A stretch of 64,000 nucleotides of DNA from Streptomyces sp. ALI-76-A (GTDB lineage: Bacteria > Actinomycetota > Actinomycetes > Streptomycetales > Streptomycetaceae): the NCBI RefSeq assembly GCF_030287445.1, contig NZ_JASVWB010000002.1:7688001-7752000 (forward strand), given 5' to 3'. The position numbers and the translations under genes were made by a program. The notes beneath the pieces are model-generated. The model was not told the origin of the DNA. It made no database searches and worked only from the letters and a program-made list of their open reading frames with translations. Shown here piece by piece: positions 41,081-50,006 of the stretch (position 1 is its first letter; each line of letters begins with the position of its first letter).

Positions 41081-42055
41081 TCACACCGTCACGACGATCT
41101 TCGCGCGGGCGTGTTCCTGTTCCAGGTGCCGGATGGCCTCGGCAGCCTCACTGAGGGGGTAGGTCCGCTCGACGACCGGGGCGATCTGCCCGGATTCGGC
41201 GAGTTCCCGGAGTACCGCGAGGTTCTCCTTGCCGGGTTTCGCCGGGAGTTCGAGCAGTCGTCGGCGGGTGAAGGGGGACATCAGGCGTCGCCTGAAGAAG
41301 AGCGACATGGGGCCGAGGACACTGCCGCCCTCGTACACGCCCCCGCCGGACAGCACGAGCGTGCCGGTCGGAGTGAGCGCGCGCCGGAACGCGCCCAGGG
41401 AGCGGTTGCCCACCAGGTCCAGGACGATGTCGTACCGGCGCCCCGTGCGGGTGAAGTCCTCCTGGGTGTAGTCGACGACGTGGTCCGCGCCGAGCGAGCG
41501 GACGAGGTCCAGGTTCCGTGTCCGGCACACCCCGGTCACCTCGGCGCCGAACGCCTTGGCGAGCTGGACCGCGAACGTGCCCACGCCGCCAGACGCCCCG
41601 TTCACCAGCACGCTCTGGCCCGGCCGGACCCCGGCCACGTCCCGCAGACCGATGAGGGCGGTGTTCGCGGCCAGGGGCATCGCCGCAGCCTGCTCGAAAG
41701 TGAACCCGGCCGGCTTCGGGCCGACCGCACCGTCCTTGGCGCACACGAACTCCGCGAAAGCGCCGTCCGCCTCCCCGTACACCTCGTCCCCGGGGTGCAG
41801 CTCCTTCACCTCGCTGCCGACCGCCTCCACCAGCCCGGCGAAGTCCCGGCCCCGGATCCGGGCCTTCGGCGCGCGCAGTCCGAGCACCAGGCGGGCGATC
41901 TTCGGGTCGCCGTGCATGAGGTGCCAGTCGTACGCGTTCACCGCTGCCGCGCGCACCCGCACCAGCACCTCGTCCGCCGCGGGCACGGGCCGCTCGACCT
42001 CCCGGAACTCCAGGGTGTCCGTCGAGCCGTACCGGTCCTGGATGACTGCCTTCAT
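41081..42055 (-). CDS. MDR/zeta-crystallin-type NAD(P)-dependent oxidoreductase
   Basis: A 324-residue zinc-independent medium-chain dehydrogenase/reductase, quinone-oxidoreductase-like. The GroES-like N-terminus (VLVRVRAAAVNAYDWHLMHG) is followed by RGRDFAGLVEAVG and the nucleotide-binding NGASGGVGT (152-160). It lacks the zinc-binding cysteines of alcohol dehydrogenases. Substrate unknown. ATG 42055 has GGAGGGG upstream; that binding site lies partly in a small hairpin (CTCCG/CGGAG, 42065-42080). It is in the same direction as the vWA gene upstream, 180 nt away. Confidence 0.88.
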   Translation of the reverse strand: MKAVIQDRYGSTDTLEFREVERPVPAADEVLVRVRAAAVNAYDWHLMHGDPKIARLVLGLRAPKARIRGRDFAGLVEAVGSEVKELHPGDEVYGEADGAFAEFVCAKDGAVGPKPAGFTFEQAAAMPLAANTALIGLRDVAGVRPGQSVLVNGASGGVGTFAVQLAKAFGAEVTGVCRTRNLDLVRSLGADHVVDYTQEDFTRTGRRYDIVLDLVGNRSLGAFRRALTPTGTLVLSGGGVYEGGSVLGPMSLFFRRRLMSPFTRRRLLELPAKPGKENLAVLRELAESGQIAPVVERTYPLSEAAEAIRHLEQEHARAKIVVTV

Positions 42056-42235
42056 GGTTGTCCCCTCCGTTGCTGCGGAGCGTACGGGCAGGGGGGCGGG
42101 ACGGATATCGGGGACAAGCCCTACGTCTGCGGGAGGAGCCGGCCGCCGGTCCCACCCCGCTGTCCTGCGGTCGGGCGGGTACCCGGGCCGCGCGATTCGG
42201 CCGGGGCAGCGTGCCCGTGTCACCGGGCAGCGTGA

Positions 42236-43609
42236 TCAGACGGGCAGCAGGCGTCCGACGAGGGTGCCGAGCTGTCCGGCGTTGCGGCACTCGTGCATCT
42301 CGACGAGGTCGGCGTAGGCGGGGGCGGCGGAGTCGCCGGTGCCCCACTGGGAGCGCGCCTCCGGGTTCAGCCAGTGGACGCGGCGGGCCCGGTCGGCGAT
42401 CCGGCGTACGGCGGGCAGGTTCGGGTCGCTCATGTTGGTGCGCGCGTCGCCGAGGACGAACACGGTGGTGCGCGGGCCGACCGCATCGCCGTACCGCTCC
42501 GCGAACTCGCCCAGCGCGACGCCGTAGTCGCTGCTGCCGTGCCAGCCCGTGAGCGTGGCCTCCGCCCGGATGCGGGCGCCGAGTCCCTCCGGGTCGGCCG
42601 CGCCGTGCACGAGCAACCGGGTCACCTCGTCGATCCGGTTGACGAAGGCGAACACCCGCACCTTGCTGAACTGGTCGTGCAGCGCCTGCACCAGCAGCAT
42701 CGTGAAGTCGGAGAACCCGGACACCGAGCCCGACACGTCGCACAGCAGCACCAGTTCGGGACGGGCGGGGCGGCGCCGGCGCAGCACCGGCCGCATCGGC
42801 ACCCCGCCCGTCGACAGGGAACCGCGCAGGGTGCGCCGCAGGTCGATGGTGCCCCGGGCGGCCCGGCGCCGGCGGGCCGCTAGCCGGGTGGCCAGCTTGC
42901 GGGCCAGCGGCTGCACCGTCCTGCGCAGCTCGGCGAGTTGGGCTTTGCCCGCGAACAGGAAGTCGACCCGGTCGGCGGTCGGGGCCACGGCCCGGCGGGC
43001 GATCTCGTCCCGGCCGCGCCGCTCGGCGACCCGGCGCCGCGCCTCCGTGGCCACCATGCCGCGGAACGCCTCGATACGCCGCCGGATCTCGTCCTCCAGC
43101 AGCCGGTCGGCGAACCCCACCCCGCCACCCCGCACCCCGCCGCCCTGCGCGCGGACGCTGTCGCGGACCCGCGCGAGCAGCGTCTGCGGACGCAGCCGGT
43201 CCAGCGTCTGGTACGACGACCAGCCGTCCGACCCCGGCGAGGAGCCGTACCCGCCGAGACCGTCGACCGCCTCCGCCGCCAGCCGGCCCAGCAGCGCCCG
43301 GTCGTTCGCGGCCAGCGCGGCGGCGAGGCGCTCGCGCAGGTCGTCCCGGTCCGCGGGCTCGGTCCCGGGCGCGCCGACACCCCGCGGGAAGTACAGGTCG
43401 AAGACCGGGTCGAACACCGGGCGCTGGGCCGGGCCGTGCAGCAGGGTCGCGGCCAGCCCCTCCCGCAGCCGCTCGCGGTCGGCGAGACCCAGTGCCTCCA
43501 TCGCCTGCGCCGCGTCCACGGTCTCACCGGTGCCGACGCGGATGCCGTGGGCGCGCAGCGCCCCGACGAGCGACGTCAGCCGCTCCGTCACACCGGCCGG
43601 TGCGCTCAC
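42236..43609 (-). CDS. CoxE-like vWA protein
   Basis: A 457-residue protein with a C-terminal CoxE-type vWA domain. The metal site is intact: DVSGS with D291, S293, S295. An N-terminal helical region, rich in Arg and Ala, precedes it. Such proteins pair with MoxR ATPases to insert metals or remodel enzymes (as in CO dehydrogenase maturation). The GTG start lies inside the MoxR stop (GTGA), so the two are coupled. No target enzyme gene lies next to them in this window. Confidence 0.88.
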   Translation of the reverse strand: MSAPAGVTERLTSLVGALRAHGIRVGTGETVDAAQAMEALGLADRERLREGLAATLLHGPAQRPVFDPVFDLYFPRGVGAPGTEPADRDDLRERLAAALAANDRALLGRLAAEAVDGLGGYGSSPGSDGWSSYQTLDRLRPQTLLARVRDSVRAQGGGVRGGGVGFADRLLEDEIRRRIEAFRGMVATEARRRVAERRGRDEIARRAVAPTADRVDFLFAGKAQLAELRRTVQPLARKLATRLAARRRRAARGTIDLRRTLRGSLSTGGVPMRPVLRRRRPARPELVLLCDVSGSVSGFSDFTMLLVQALHDQFSKVRVFAFVNRIDEVTRLLVHGAADPEGLGARIRAEATLTGWHGSSDYGVALGEFAERYGDAVGPRTTVFVLGDARTNMSDPNLPAVRRIADRARRVHWLNPEARSQWGTGDSAAPAYADLVEMHECRNAGQLGTLVGRLLPV

Positions 43610-44532
43610 AGGGCGCCCAGGTCGAGCTTGGCGCCGGCCTTGAGCAGGTCGTCCTGGTGCTTGAGCAGCACGCCCAGGGTGTCGCGTACGACGGTCTCGT
43701 CGAGGGTGCCGGCGCCGAGCGCGAGGAGGGTGCGCGCCCAGTCGATGGTCTCGGCGACCGACGGGACCTTCCGCAGGTCCATCGCCCGCAGCGCGCCGAC
43801 GACGCGGACGACCGACGCGGCCAGCGCCTCGTCCAGGCCGGGCACCTTCAGCCGGACGATCCGGCGCTCCAGCTCCTCGTCCGGGAAGCCGATGTGCAGG
43901 AACAGACAGCGGCGCCGCAGGGCCTCGGACAGCTCGCGGCTCGCGTTCGAGGTGAGCACCACGAAGGGGCGGCGGGTCGCGGTGATCGTGCCCAGTTCCG
44001 GGACGGTGACCTGGAAGTCGCTGAGCACCTCCAGCAGCAGGCCCTCCACCTCGACGTCCGCCTTGTCGGTCTCGTCGATCAGCAGGACCTTCGGCCGGTC
44101 GCCGCGGATCGCGGTGAGCAGCGGGCGGGGGAGCAGGAACTCCTCGCTGAAGATGTCGGTCCGCGTCTCGTCCCAGCTCTCGTCGCGGCCGGCGGTGATG
44201 CGCAGCAGTTGCTTGGCGTGGTTCCACTCGTACAGCGCGCGGGACTCGTCGACGCCCTCGTAGCACTGGAGCCGTACCAGTTCCGCCCCGGCGACCTGGG
44301 CCACCGCCTTCGCGAGCTCCGTCTTGCCGACCCCGGCGGGACCCTCGACGAGGAGGGGCTTGCCGAGCCGGTCGGCGAGGAAGACGGTGGTGGCGACCGC
44401 GGGCGAGGCGAGATAGCCGGTCTGGGCGAGACGTGCGGAGACATCGTCGACGGACGTGAACAACGGGGCCTCCAGCGCGGCGACGACAGCTGACGGCTTC
44501 CTATCTAAGCGCTTGTTCAGCACCTGTGTCAC
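43606..44532 (-). CDS. MoxR-family AAA+ ATPase (second copy, CoxD-like)
   Basis: A 308-residue MoxR AAA+ ATPase. Walker A is GPAGVGKT (64-71), Walker B is LLIDETDKAD (D153, E154), sensor 1 is VVLTSNASRELS, and ALRRRCLFLHI carries the arginine finger. It works with the coupled vWA protein as a remodelling machine. It is unlike the MoxR of module B in length and flanking sequence and belongs to the more common CoxD-type. GTG start at 44532 has a weak ribosome binding site; an in-frame GTG three codons later is possible. Confidence 0.9.
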   Translation of the reverse strand: MTQVLNKRLDRKPSAVVAALEAPLFTSVDDVSARLAQTGYLASPAVATTVFLADRLGKPLLVEGPAGVGKTELAKAVAQVAGAELVRLQCYEGVDESRALYEWNHAKQLLRITAGRDESWDETRTDIFSEEFLLPRPLLTAIRGDRPKVLLIDETDKADVEVEGLLLEVLSDFQVTVPELGTITATRRPFVVLTSNASRELSEALRRRCLFLHIGFPDEELERRIVRLKVPGLDEALAASVVRVVGALRAMDLRKVPSVAETIDWARTLLALGAGTLDETVVRDTLGVLLKHQDDLLKAGAKLDLGAL

Positions 44533-44656
44533 GGGGAATCCGCGACCGCGACGGCCTCCTCGACGCGCTCGGACCGCGGCGCAGCGCCCCGCACTCGGGG
44601 AGAGGGCAGCCGCCGAAACGGCCCCCCCGCTCGCTTCCCCCTCCGCATCGCCGCAC

Positions 44657-45970
44657 TCACGCGGCCACCGCCACCGCCCCCACGGCCGGAGTCCGCAGCA
44701 CCCGCCGGGCCGTGACCAGGCTGGTCCCCAGCGTCGCCGCCGCCGCGATCGACACGACCGCGAGCCAGATGCCCAGCCCCTGGTCCGGCGGCAGCACCGA
44801 GTCGGTGCGGACGACGGTGAACGGGATGATCCCGGCCAGCGCGGCCACCGTCCCGAAGAACAGCCCGGTGACCGTGAGGATCAGCCCCTCGGCGCCCACC
44901 GTGCCGAGCACCTGCCCCGGAGTCGCCCCGGCCAGGCGCTGCTGCCCGAACTCCCGGCCGCGGTACGTGGTCGCCGCGTACAGCGAGTTGACCAGCATCA
45001 CGCAGACGAACACCACGATGATGCCGACGACCGTGAGGTTCAGCGTCTCCAGGTTCCTGGCGTCGACCGACCTGGCCGGCCCCGTGGACGTCACGGCGTC
45101 GTTCTCCACCGCCTGCATGTACAGCGTGGCCGTGGCCACCGCCGTGAACAGGATCAGCGACATCAGGATCCCGGCGAGGTGGTCCGACCGGCGGCGCAGG
45201 TTGCGCACCGCCAGCCAGCCGCTCGCGCCGGTCAGCGGCAGCCGGTCCAGCACCCCCTTCAGCAACCGCGGCGACAGCAGCGCGAACCCCACCGACAGCA
45301 GGATCGCCCCGTACGCCGGCGCCGCCATCAGCGCCGCGTCCGTCGCCGAGAGGGCGAAGGTGGAGCAGGCCGCCACGGCACCTATCAGCAGCGCGGCGTA
45401 CGCGAGCACCGTCCGCACCCGGCTCCGCCGCCGGTGTCCGCGGGTGGCGCGCCGTACGGCGAGGAAGGCGGCGCCGGCCGCGGCGGCCAGCGTGATGGCG
45501 ACGCCCGACGTCAGCGCGACCGGACCGAAGGAGTGGTCGACGGACCGCGCGACCTGCCCGCCGTCCTGGAACACCCCCAGCAGGGCCCGTCCGCCGAGCA
45601 CCGCCGGGCCGATCGCCAGGACCGCACCTCCCAGGGCGACGGCCACCGCCTCACCCACGACCATCCGCCTGAGCTGCGCCGGAGTCGCCCCCGAGCAGCG
45701 CAGCAGCTCCAACTCGGCCGCCCGCTGGCGGACGTTGACGGTCAGCGTCGAGGCGACCGCGAAGAACACCAGCAGGGTGCCGTAGCCGCCGACGACACCC
45801 GCCGAGGTGTTCAGCGTGTCCGCGCTCACCGGGTCGACACCGCCCCGGCCCGCCGTGTCGTACAGGGAGTTGAACGTCATGATGATCGCCGCGCCCAGGA
45901 AGGCGGACAGCAGCGTCGCGAGGAACCGTCCGGGCCGTCGCCGTATCGACCGCATCGCCAGCAGGAACAT
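44657..45970 (-). CDS. FtsX-family ABC exporter permease
   Basis: A 437-residue membrane protein with about 8-10 transmembrane helices in two blocks, each with the FtsX-type signature after a helix: RQRAAELELLRCSGATPAQLRRM and GREFGQQRLAGATPGQVLG. This is the pattern of MacB/LolC-like or antibiotic-export permeases. The gene is 3 nt downstream of the ATPase gene, forming a two-component exporter. Substrate unknown; no sensor kinase or regulator lies beside it. Confidence 0.88.
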   Translation of the reverse strand: MFLLAMRSIRRRPGRFLATLLSAFLGAAIIMTFNSLYDTAGRGGVDPVSADTLNTSAGVVGGYGTLLVFFAVASTLTVNVRQRAAELELLRCSGATPAQLRRMVVGEAVAVALGGAVLAIGPAVLGGRALLGVFQDGGQVARSVDHSFGPVALTSGVAITLAAAAGAAFLAVRRATRGHRRRSRVRTVLAYAALLIGAVAACSTFALSATDAALMAAPAYGAILLSVGFALLSPRLLKGVLDRLPLTGASGWLAVRNLRRRSDHLAGILMSLILFTAVATATLYMQAVENDAVTSTGPARSVDARNLETLNLTVVGIIVVFVCVMLVNSLYAATTYRGREFGQQRLAGATPGQVLGTVGAEGLILTVTGLFFGTVAALAGIIPFTVVRTDSVLPPDQGLGIWLAVVSIAAAATLGTSLVTARRVLRTPAVGAVAVAA

Positions 45971-45973
45971 GGC

Positions 45974-46759
45974 TCACACCCCCGCCGTCACGTCGTCGCC
46001 CAGGTGCGCCAGCCGCTCGGCCACCGCGTCCGGTGTCGGGGCGTCCATCCGGCCCGCCAGCCGCCCGTCGGCGAGGAACAGCACGGAGTCGGCGTACGAG
46101 GCGGCGACGGGGTCGTGCGTCACCATCACCACGGTCCGCCCGTGCACCCGCACGGTGTCCTGGAGCAGCCGCAGCACACCGCGCGCGCTGCGGGTGTCCA
46201 GGGCCCCGGTCGGCTCGTCCGCGAAGATCACCCGGGGTTCGGTGACCAGCGCGCGGGCGATCGCCACCCGCTGGCGCTGACCGCCGGACAACTGGTCCGG
46301 CCGGTGCCCGAGCCGGTCGCCCAGGCCGACGGCCGTCAGCACCTCCCGGGTCCGCCCGCGGTCCACGCGCCGTCCGGCGAGCTTGAGGGGCAGCACGGTG
46401 TTCTGCGCCACGGTCAGCGTGTCCAGCAGGTTGTACTGCTGGAACACGAACCCGATCCGGCCGCGCCGGAACTTCGTCAGCTCGGCCTCGCCGCCGCCGG
46501 TCAGCTCGGTGCCGTCGACCCGGACGATCCCGCTGTCCGGCCGGTCGAGCCCGGCCGCGCACTGGAGCAGCGTGGACTTGCCGGAGCCCGACGGTCCCAT
46601 CACCGCGGTGAAGGTGCCGCGGCCGAGGCACAGGGTCACCCCGTCCAGCGCGGTGACGGTGCTGTCGTCCGTCCCGTAGGTCTTGCTGACCTTGACCAGC
46701 CGCAGCGCCTCCGGGGCGGGGCCCGTGTCGTGTGTACGCCGTGTGCCTGTGCGAAACAT
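45974..46759 (-). CDS. ABC exporter ATP-binding protein (LolD/MacB type)
   Basis: A 261-residue ABC ATPase: Walker A GPSGSGKST (about 55-63), signature LSGGQRQRVAIARAL, Walker B VIFADEPTGALD, H-loop VTHD. It powers the FtsX-type permease downstream. Two ATGs lie close together (46765 and 46759). The second is preferred because the GGAGAGGG binding site lies 6 nt before it and almost touches the first. The leader can form a stem that covers this binding site. Confidence 0.92.
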   Translation of the reverse strand: MFRTGTRRTHDTGPAPEALRLVKVSKTYGTDDSTVTALDGVTLCLGRGTFTAVMGPSGSGKSTLLQCAAGLDRPDSGIVRVDGTELTGGGEAELTKFRRGRIGFVFQQYNLLDTLTVAQNTVLPLKLAGRRVDRGRTREVLTAVGLGDRLGHRPDQLSGGQRQRVAIARALVTEPRVIFADEPTGALDTRSARGVLRLLQDTVRVHGRTVVMVTHDPVAASYADSVLFLADGRLAGRMDAPTPDAVAERLAHLGDDVTAGV

Positions 46760-46766
46760 CGTCATC

Positions 46767-46825
46767 CCTCTCCGTCCGGCACGACGTGTGCCTGGCTCAC
46801 GAAGCTACGGAGAGGCCGGACGGAG
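46767..46825 (-). promoter_or_regulatory. Leader hairpins that can hide the exporter's ribosome binding site
   Basis: In the minus-strand leader, CCTCTCCGT (from 46815-46807) can pair with ACGGAGAGG (from 46775-46767), which contains the ribosome binding site of the ABC gene. An overlapping 11-bp pair, CTCCGTCCGGC (46825-46815) with GCCGGACGGAG (46780-46770), offers an alternative stem. The two share bases and cannot both form fully. This fits translational control of the exporter. No ligand can be named. Confidence 0.5.
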
Positions 46826-46953
46826 CACATGGGGCGCAGAACCCGTATCCGGGGGTGTACCCAGGACCACCCCGGCGCGAGGACCGGTCACCCCTTGCCC
46901 GCGTCGGGTCGTACGTACCGGGATTTCACCCCCCTACCGGCTCCCTCGAGCTG

Positions 46954-47655
46954 CTACGAGGTGACCTCCGCACTTGCCCGACCACCCACCAGCACCACCT
47001 CCAGCGTGCGCGGACCGTGCACCCCCTCGACCCGGTCCAGCTCGATGTCGCTGGTGGCCGACGGCCCGGAGATCCAGGTCGACGGGCGGGCCGGGTCGAG
47101 GCGTTCGAGGGCCCGCGGGACGGAGGAGACGACCTGCTCGGGGACCCGCACGACACAGATGTGGTGGTCGGGGACGAGGGTGATGCGGCGGCGGCCCTGA
47201 TCGGGCGAGCCGTCCAGGACGATCGTGCCGGTCTCGGCGATCGCCACCGCGCACGCGGTCACCACACTGTCGACCCCGTCGAGTTCCCGCGCGGTGCTCT
47301 CCGCCCGGTCGGGCACCGGTTCGCTCTCCGCCGCGGACAGCCACGCCGGGTCCAGACCCGGCGGGACCAGCACGGTATTCGCGCCGCGTGCCGCCAGTAT
47401 CCCGGCGATCGTCGAGGCCAGGTCCGCGGTGGCGCAGCGGTGCACGACCGCCCGGTAGTCCGCCAGGTTCTCGGCCAGCAGATCGACCGTCCGCTCGACC
47501 CCCAGGTCGCCGTGCTCGCGCAGATAGTCCCGTGCGACCGCCCGCTCGTACCGGGGGTCCCTCCCGGGCCCTTCAGGCACTGGGGGAGTGTCGTCCCTCG
47601 GTACGTCCGCCAGCGCCCGCCGCACACGGCCCAGAATCCGTTCCCTGCTGCTCAC
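46954..47655 (-). CDS. lutC: LutC-type lactate utilisation protein (LUD domain)
   Basis: A 233-residue LUD-domain protein. The central part reads VDSVVTACAVAIAETGTIVLDG, a hallmark of LutC, and the C-terminus carries TWISGPSATSDIELDRVEGVHGP. With LutA and LutB it oxidises L-lactate to pyruvate. GTG 47655 lies inside the lutB stop (GTGA). Last gene of the minus arm that starts with the rhamnose isomerase gene. Confidence 0.9.
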   Translation of the reverse strand: MSSRERILGRVRRALADVPRDDTPPVPEGPGRDPRYERAVARDYLREHGDLGVERTVDLLAENLADYRAVVHRCATADLASTIAGILAARGANTVLVPPGLDPAWLSAAESEPVPDRAESTARELDGVDSVVTACAVAIAETGTIVLDGSPDQGRRRITLVPDHHICVVRVPEQVVSSVPRALERLDPARPSTWISGPSATSDIELDRVEGVHGPRTLEVVLVGGRASAEVTS

Positions 47656-49172
47656 TTCGCGGCCCCTCTGTCGCCGTTCTCGCCGTTCTCGCCCCGGGTG
47701 CGCCGCCACCAGTCGCGGAACGGCTCGGCCGGCACCGCCGGCAGGTCCCGGGTGGCGCTCCACGCGGCGCCGGGGCCGGGCAGCGTGCGCGGATGGAAGC
47801 GGCGGGTGCGCGAGGCGAGCCGCTGGCCGGCGCGCAGCGCGCCCGGACGAGCGAACGCCCAGCGTGCCGCGCGCATCGCCGCCCGCTCGGCGGCGTGCCC
47901 CTTCGCCGGCCGCAGCACCACCTTGTTGCCGTCCCGGGTCACCGGGCCGCCCTGCACGACCCGTTCCCGCAGATGCACCAGCACCTCGGGGATGTCGATG
48001 GCGACCGGGCACACCTCGTAGCAGGCCCCGCACAGCGACGAGGCGTACGGCAGCGAGGCGTCGATCTCGCTTGCCGTGCCACGGAGTTGGGGGCTGAGGA
48101 TGGCGCCGATCGGCCCCGGGTAGACCGAGCCGTAGGCGTGCCCGCCGGCCCGTTCGTACACCGGGCAGACGTTGAGACAGGCCGAGCAGCGGATGCAGCG
48201 CAGGGCCTGGCGGCCGACCTCGTCGGCGAGGGTGTCGGTGCGGCCGTTGTCCAGCAGGACCAGGTGGAAGGTGCGGGGACCGTCCCCGTCGGTGGTGCCG
48301 GTCCACATCGAGGTGTACGGGTTCATGCGCTCGGCCGTGGAGGAGCGGGGCAGGGTCTGGAGGAACACCTCCAGGTCCCGCCAGGTCGGCACGATCTTCT
48401 CGATGCCGACGACCGAGATCAGCGTCTCGGGCAGGGTCAGGCACATCCGCCCGTTGCCCTCCGACTCCACCACGACCAGCGTGCCGGTCTCGGCGACCAT
48501 GAAGTTGGCGCCGGAGACCCCCACCTTGGCGCGCAGGAACTTCTCCCGCAGGTGCAGCCGGGCCGCCTCGGCGAGTTCGGCGGGCGTGTCGGTGAGGCCC
48601 TCCGGGGCCGGGCGGCCCCACTCGCTCATCTCACGCGCGAAGATGTCCCGGATCTCGCCCCGGTTGCGATGGATCGCGGGGACGAGGATGTGCGAGGGCC
48701 GGTCCTTGCCCAACTGCACGATCAGCTCGGCGAGATCGGTCTCGTAGGCGCGGATGCCCTCCGCCTCCAGCGCCTCGTTGAGCCCGATCTCCTGGGTGGC
48801 CATCGACTTGACCTTGACGACCTCCGACTCGCCCGTCTCCTGGACGAGCCGGGTCACGATGCGGTTGGCCTCGTCGGCGTCGGCGGCCCAGTGGACGACG
48901 CCGCCCGCCGCCGTGACCGACTCCTCCACCTGCACCAGATAGCGGTCGAGATGGCGGAGCGTGTGGTCCTTGATCTGCTTTCCGGCCTCCCGCAGTTCCG
49001 CCCAGTCGGACACCTCCGCGACGGCCTTGGCCCGCTTGCCGCGGATGGTGTGCGTGGCGTGCCGCAGATTGCCGCGCAGAGTGGGGTTGTTCACCGCTTC
49101 GTGCGCGGCCTCGGGGAAGGCCGGGTACGCGGGCGTGGGAAACGCGGGCATTCCTACGAACGTGCCGCTCAT
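47652..49172 (-). CDS. lutB: LutB-type iron-sulfur lactate utilisation protein
   Basis: A 506-residue iron-sulfur protein. An N-terminal LUD domain (ETGTLVVVESEGNGRM) is followed by two ferredoxin-like clusters, CIRCSACLNVCPVY and CGACYEVCPV, each able to bind [4Fe-4S]. Partner of LutA and LutC in L-lactate oxidation. ATG 49172 lies inside the lutA stop (ATGA) and has GGAGGAGG upstream. The C-terminal 80 residues are Arg-rich. Confidence 0.93.
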   Translation of the reverse strand: MSGTFVGMPAFPTPAYPAFPEAAHEAVNNPTLRGNLRHATHTIRGKRAKAVAEVSDWAELREAGKQIKDHTLRHLDRYLVQVEESVTAAGGVVHWAADADEANRIVTRLVQETGESEVVKVKSMATQEIGLNEALEAEGIRAYETDLAELIVQLGKDRPSHILVPAIHRNRGEIRDIFAREMSEWGRPAPEGLTDTPAELAEAARLHLREKFLRAKVGVSGANFMVAETGTLVVVESEGNGRMCLTLPETLISVVGIEKIVPTWRDLEVFLQTLPRSSTAERMNPYTSMWTGTTDGDGPRTFHLVLLDNGRTDTLADEVGRQALRCIRCSACLNVCPVYERAGGHAYGSVYPGPIGAILSPQLRGTASEIDASLPYASSLCGACYEVCPVAIDIPEVLVHLRERVVQGGPVTRDGNKVVLRPAKGHAAERAAMRAARWAFARPGALRAGQRLASRTRRFHPRTLPGPGAAWSATRDLPAVPAEPFRDWWRRTRGENGENGDRGAAK

Positions 49173-49924
49173 GCCGCTGGTTCCTCCTCCGTGCTCGCCA
49201 AAATCTCCGCGATGTGCACCGGCCGCAGGCCCGTGCGCAGCCGGGTCATCGTGCCGCCGATGTGCATCAGACAGGAGTTGTCGGCCGCGCACAGCACCTC
49301 CGCGCCCGTCGACTCGGCGTTGCGCACCTTGTCCTCGCCCATCGCCGCCGAGACATCGGCGTTCTTCAGCGCGAACGTGCCGCCGAAACCACAGCACTCG
49401 TCGGCACCCGGCAACTCGGCCAGCTCCAGCCCCCGCACCGCCTCGAGCAGCCGCCGGGGCCGGTCGCCCAGGCCCAGACCGCGCAGTCCGTGGCAGGTCG
49501 GGTGGTAGGTCACCGTGTGCGGGTAGTACGCCCCGACGTCGGTCACCCCCAGCACGTCCACCAGGAACTCGGTGAGTTCGTACGTCTTCGGCACCACCGG
49601 CGCCAGCGTCGCGGCCAGGGTGTCCCCGCGCCCCTCCGCCCGGGCCCGCTCACCCATCCGCGGATACAGCTCCCGCACCATCGCCCCGCACGAGCCGGAC
49701 GGCGTCACGATCGCCTCGTAGTCCCGGAAGACATCGGAGAAATGCCGGGCCAGCGGCTCCGCCTCGTGCCGGTATCCGGTGTTGTAGTGCGCCTGCCCGC
49801 AGCAGGTCTGCGCCATCGGGAAGTCGACGTCGACGCCCAGTCTGGTCAGCAGTTTCACCACGGCACGCCCGGTGTCCGGATAGAGCGTGTCGTTGACACA
49901 GGTCAGGAACAGGGCGACACGCAT
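49169..49924 (-). CDS. lutA: LutA-type iron-sulfur oxidoreductase subunit
   Basis: A 251-residue protein with two CCG domains: TCCGQAHYN near residue 40 and ECCGFGGTF near 185. These bind a non-cubane or [4Fe-4S] cluster in LutA/GlpC/HdrB-type proteins. ATG 49924 has AAGGAG 6 nt upstream. First lut gene, 71 nt downstream of the rhamnulokinase gene on the same strand. In the rhamnose context it probably helps to oxidise the L-lactate made from L-lactaldehyde. Confidence 0.93.
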   Translation of the reverse strand: MRVALFLTCVNDTLYPDTGRAVVKLLTRLGVDVDFPMAQTCCGQAHYNTGYRHEAEPLARHFSDVFRDYEAIVTPSGSCGAMVRELYPRMGERARAEGRGDTLAATLAPVVPKTYELTEFLVDVLGVTDVGAYYPHTVTYHPTCHGLRGLGLGDRPRRLLEAVRGLELAELPGADECCGFGGTFALKNADVSAAMGEDKVRNAESTGAEVLCAADNSCLMHIGGTMTRLRTGLRPVHIAEILASTEEEPAA

Positions 49925-49979
49925 CGCGGCTCCTTGTGGTCGGTCATCGGATGGGTGAAGGGTAGTCCGGCCAGGTGGC

Positions 49980-50006
49980 CCGTGGGGAGTCCCCGTCACC
50001 CCACGG
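49980..50006 (-). terminator. Hairpin overlapping the rhamnulokinase stop
   Basis: CCGTGGGG (49980-49987) and CCCCACGG (49999-50006) form an 8-bp stem with an 11-nt loop that includes the stop codon of rhaB. It could be a weak terminator or processing site that separates rhamnose from lut expression. Confidence 0.4.
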
